Assembly: GCA_947488905.1 (NCBI GenBank)
Contig: CANLBJ010000004.1
Location: forward strand, 186,001 to 250,000
DNA: 64,000 bases
Source of the DNA: Ulvibacter algarum
Lineage (GTDB): Bacteria > Bacteroidota > Bacteroidia > Flavobacteriales > Flavobacteriaceae
Direction of reading: 5' to 3'
Both the position numbers and the translations under genes were made by a program. This document shows, piece after piece, positions 63,921 to 64,000 of the stretch. Below the pieces are notes generated by a model, which had not been told where the DNA came from, made no database searches, and worked only from the letters and a program-made list of their open reading frames with translations. Numbering within the stretch: the first letter of the stretch is position 1; every line of letters starts with the position of its first letter.

Positions 63921-64000
63921 CTACAAAAATTTACCTGGAAGAATAGCCGAGTTTCCTGGACGATTTAATTTCCCAGTGTTCCAAATATCTCCTTCCAGTA
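63921..64000 (-). CDS. 3' end of a further gene of the polysaccharide locus (partial)
   Basis: The last 25 codons of a minus-strand frame ending at TAG 63921-63923 (EGDIWNTGKLNRPGNSAILP, then GKFL). Its stop touches the ATG of the next gene (TAGATG), so it belongs to the same operon. Too short to name. Confidence 0.45.
   Translation of the reverse strand, partial: LEGDIWNTGKLNRPGNSAILPGKFL

Overview
The window is AT-rich chromosomal DNA from a member of the Bacteroidota, most likely a marine Flavobacteriaceae of the Dokdonia/Krokinobacter type (genus is inference). Supporting signs are a MerR-crtI-crtB-crtZ-crtY carotenoid operon, type VI secretion subtype iii tube proteins (TssD), a PorV-like outer-membrane protein, NamZ (DUF1343) and DUF4105 proteins, promoters of the TTG-N20-TAnnTTTG type, and many TTG/GTG starts without clear Shine-Dalgarno sequences.

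Layout. (1) 1-7120, minus strand: an orphan T6SS cargo island. Two nearly identical tssD genes share a duplicated leader. Each is followed directly by a putative effector: a 462-aa protein of unknown fold, and a GHSHGG lipase-like protein cut by the window edge. Between the copies lie two related periplasmic proteins (immunity candidates), a NAGPA-type phosphodiester glycosidase and two decayed effector fragments. (2) 7263-11664: zeaxanthin-type carotenoid operon with its MerR/B12-type regulator. (3) 11665-17009: recQ (convergent), then kdsD, tatC, a carboxymuconolactone decarboxylase-family gene and lptB. (4) 17155-24447: first glycan block with two GT4, two GT2, a DPM1-like GT2, a sugar 3,4-ketoisomerase and a membrane GT-C protein. 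(5) 24482-31273: subtilase, a lipoprotein gene with an out-of-frame A8 tract at its start, a cysteine synthase-family enzyme, a LolC/E-like permease, NamZ and a Cys-cluster protein. (6) 31518-34903: FemAB/GNAT protein, sugar aminotransferase and Wzx flippase. With the 3,4-ketoisomerase in region 4 they look like a split 3-amino-3,6-dideoxyhexose pathway. (7) 34934-35679: a GIY-YIG nuclease gene between two ~177-bp direct repeats carrying REP-like palindromes. (8) 35695-39002: pssA, PorV-like protein and DUF4105 membrane protein. (9) 39031 to the right end: a surface-polysaccharide locus of about 25 kb, almost entirely on the minus strand with overlapping genes. It holds the initiating glycosylphosphotransferase, an O-antigen polymerase/ligase, about 15 glycosyltransferases, neuB/neuC/neuA plus an acyltransferase and a 2-hydroxyacid dehydrogenase, and wecB. 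One gene in it (GT14) faces the other way.

How it fits together: kdsD, lptB and the glycan blocks all serve the cell surface (LPS/O-antigen or capsule). Wzx, Wzy-like and the polyprenyl-phosphate transferase form a Wzx/Wzy route that could carry both a nonulosonic acid and a 3-amino sugar. The left island is weaponry that would need a T6SS-iii apparatus encoded elsewhere. A short DNA word, CTTCGGAAAT, occurs at least 13 times on both strands and in every reading frame from 8 kb onwards and never in the left island. It is the most surprising DNA-level signal in the window. No rRNA, tRNA, CRISPR array or complete insertion sequence was seen.
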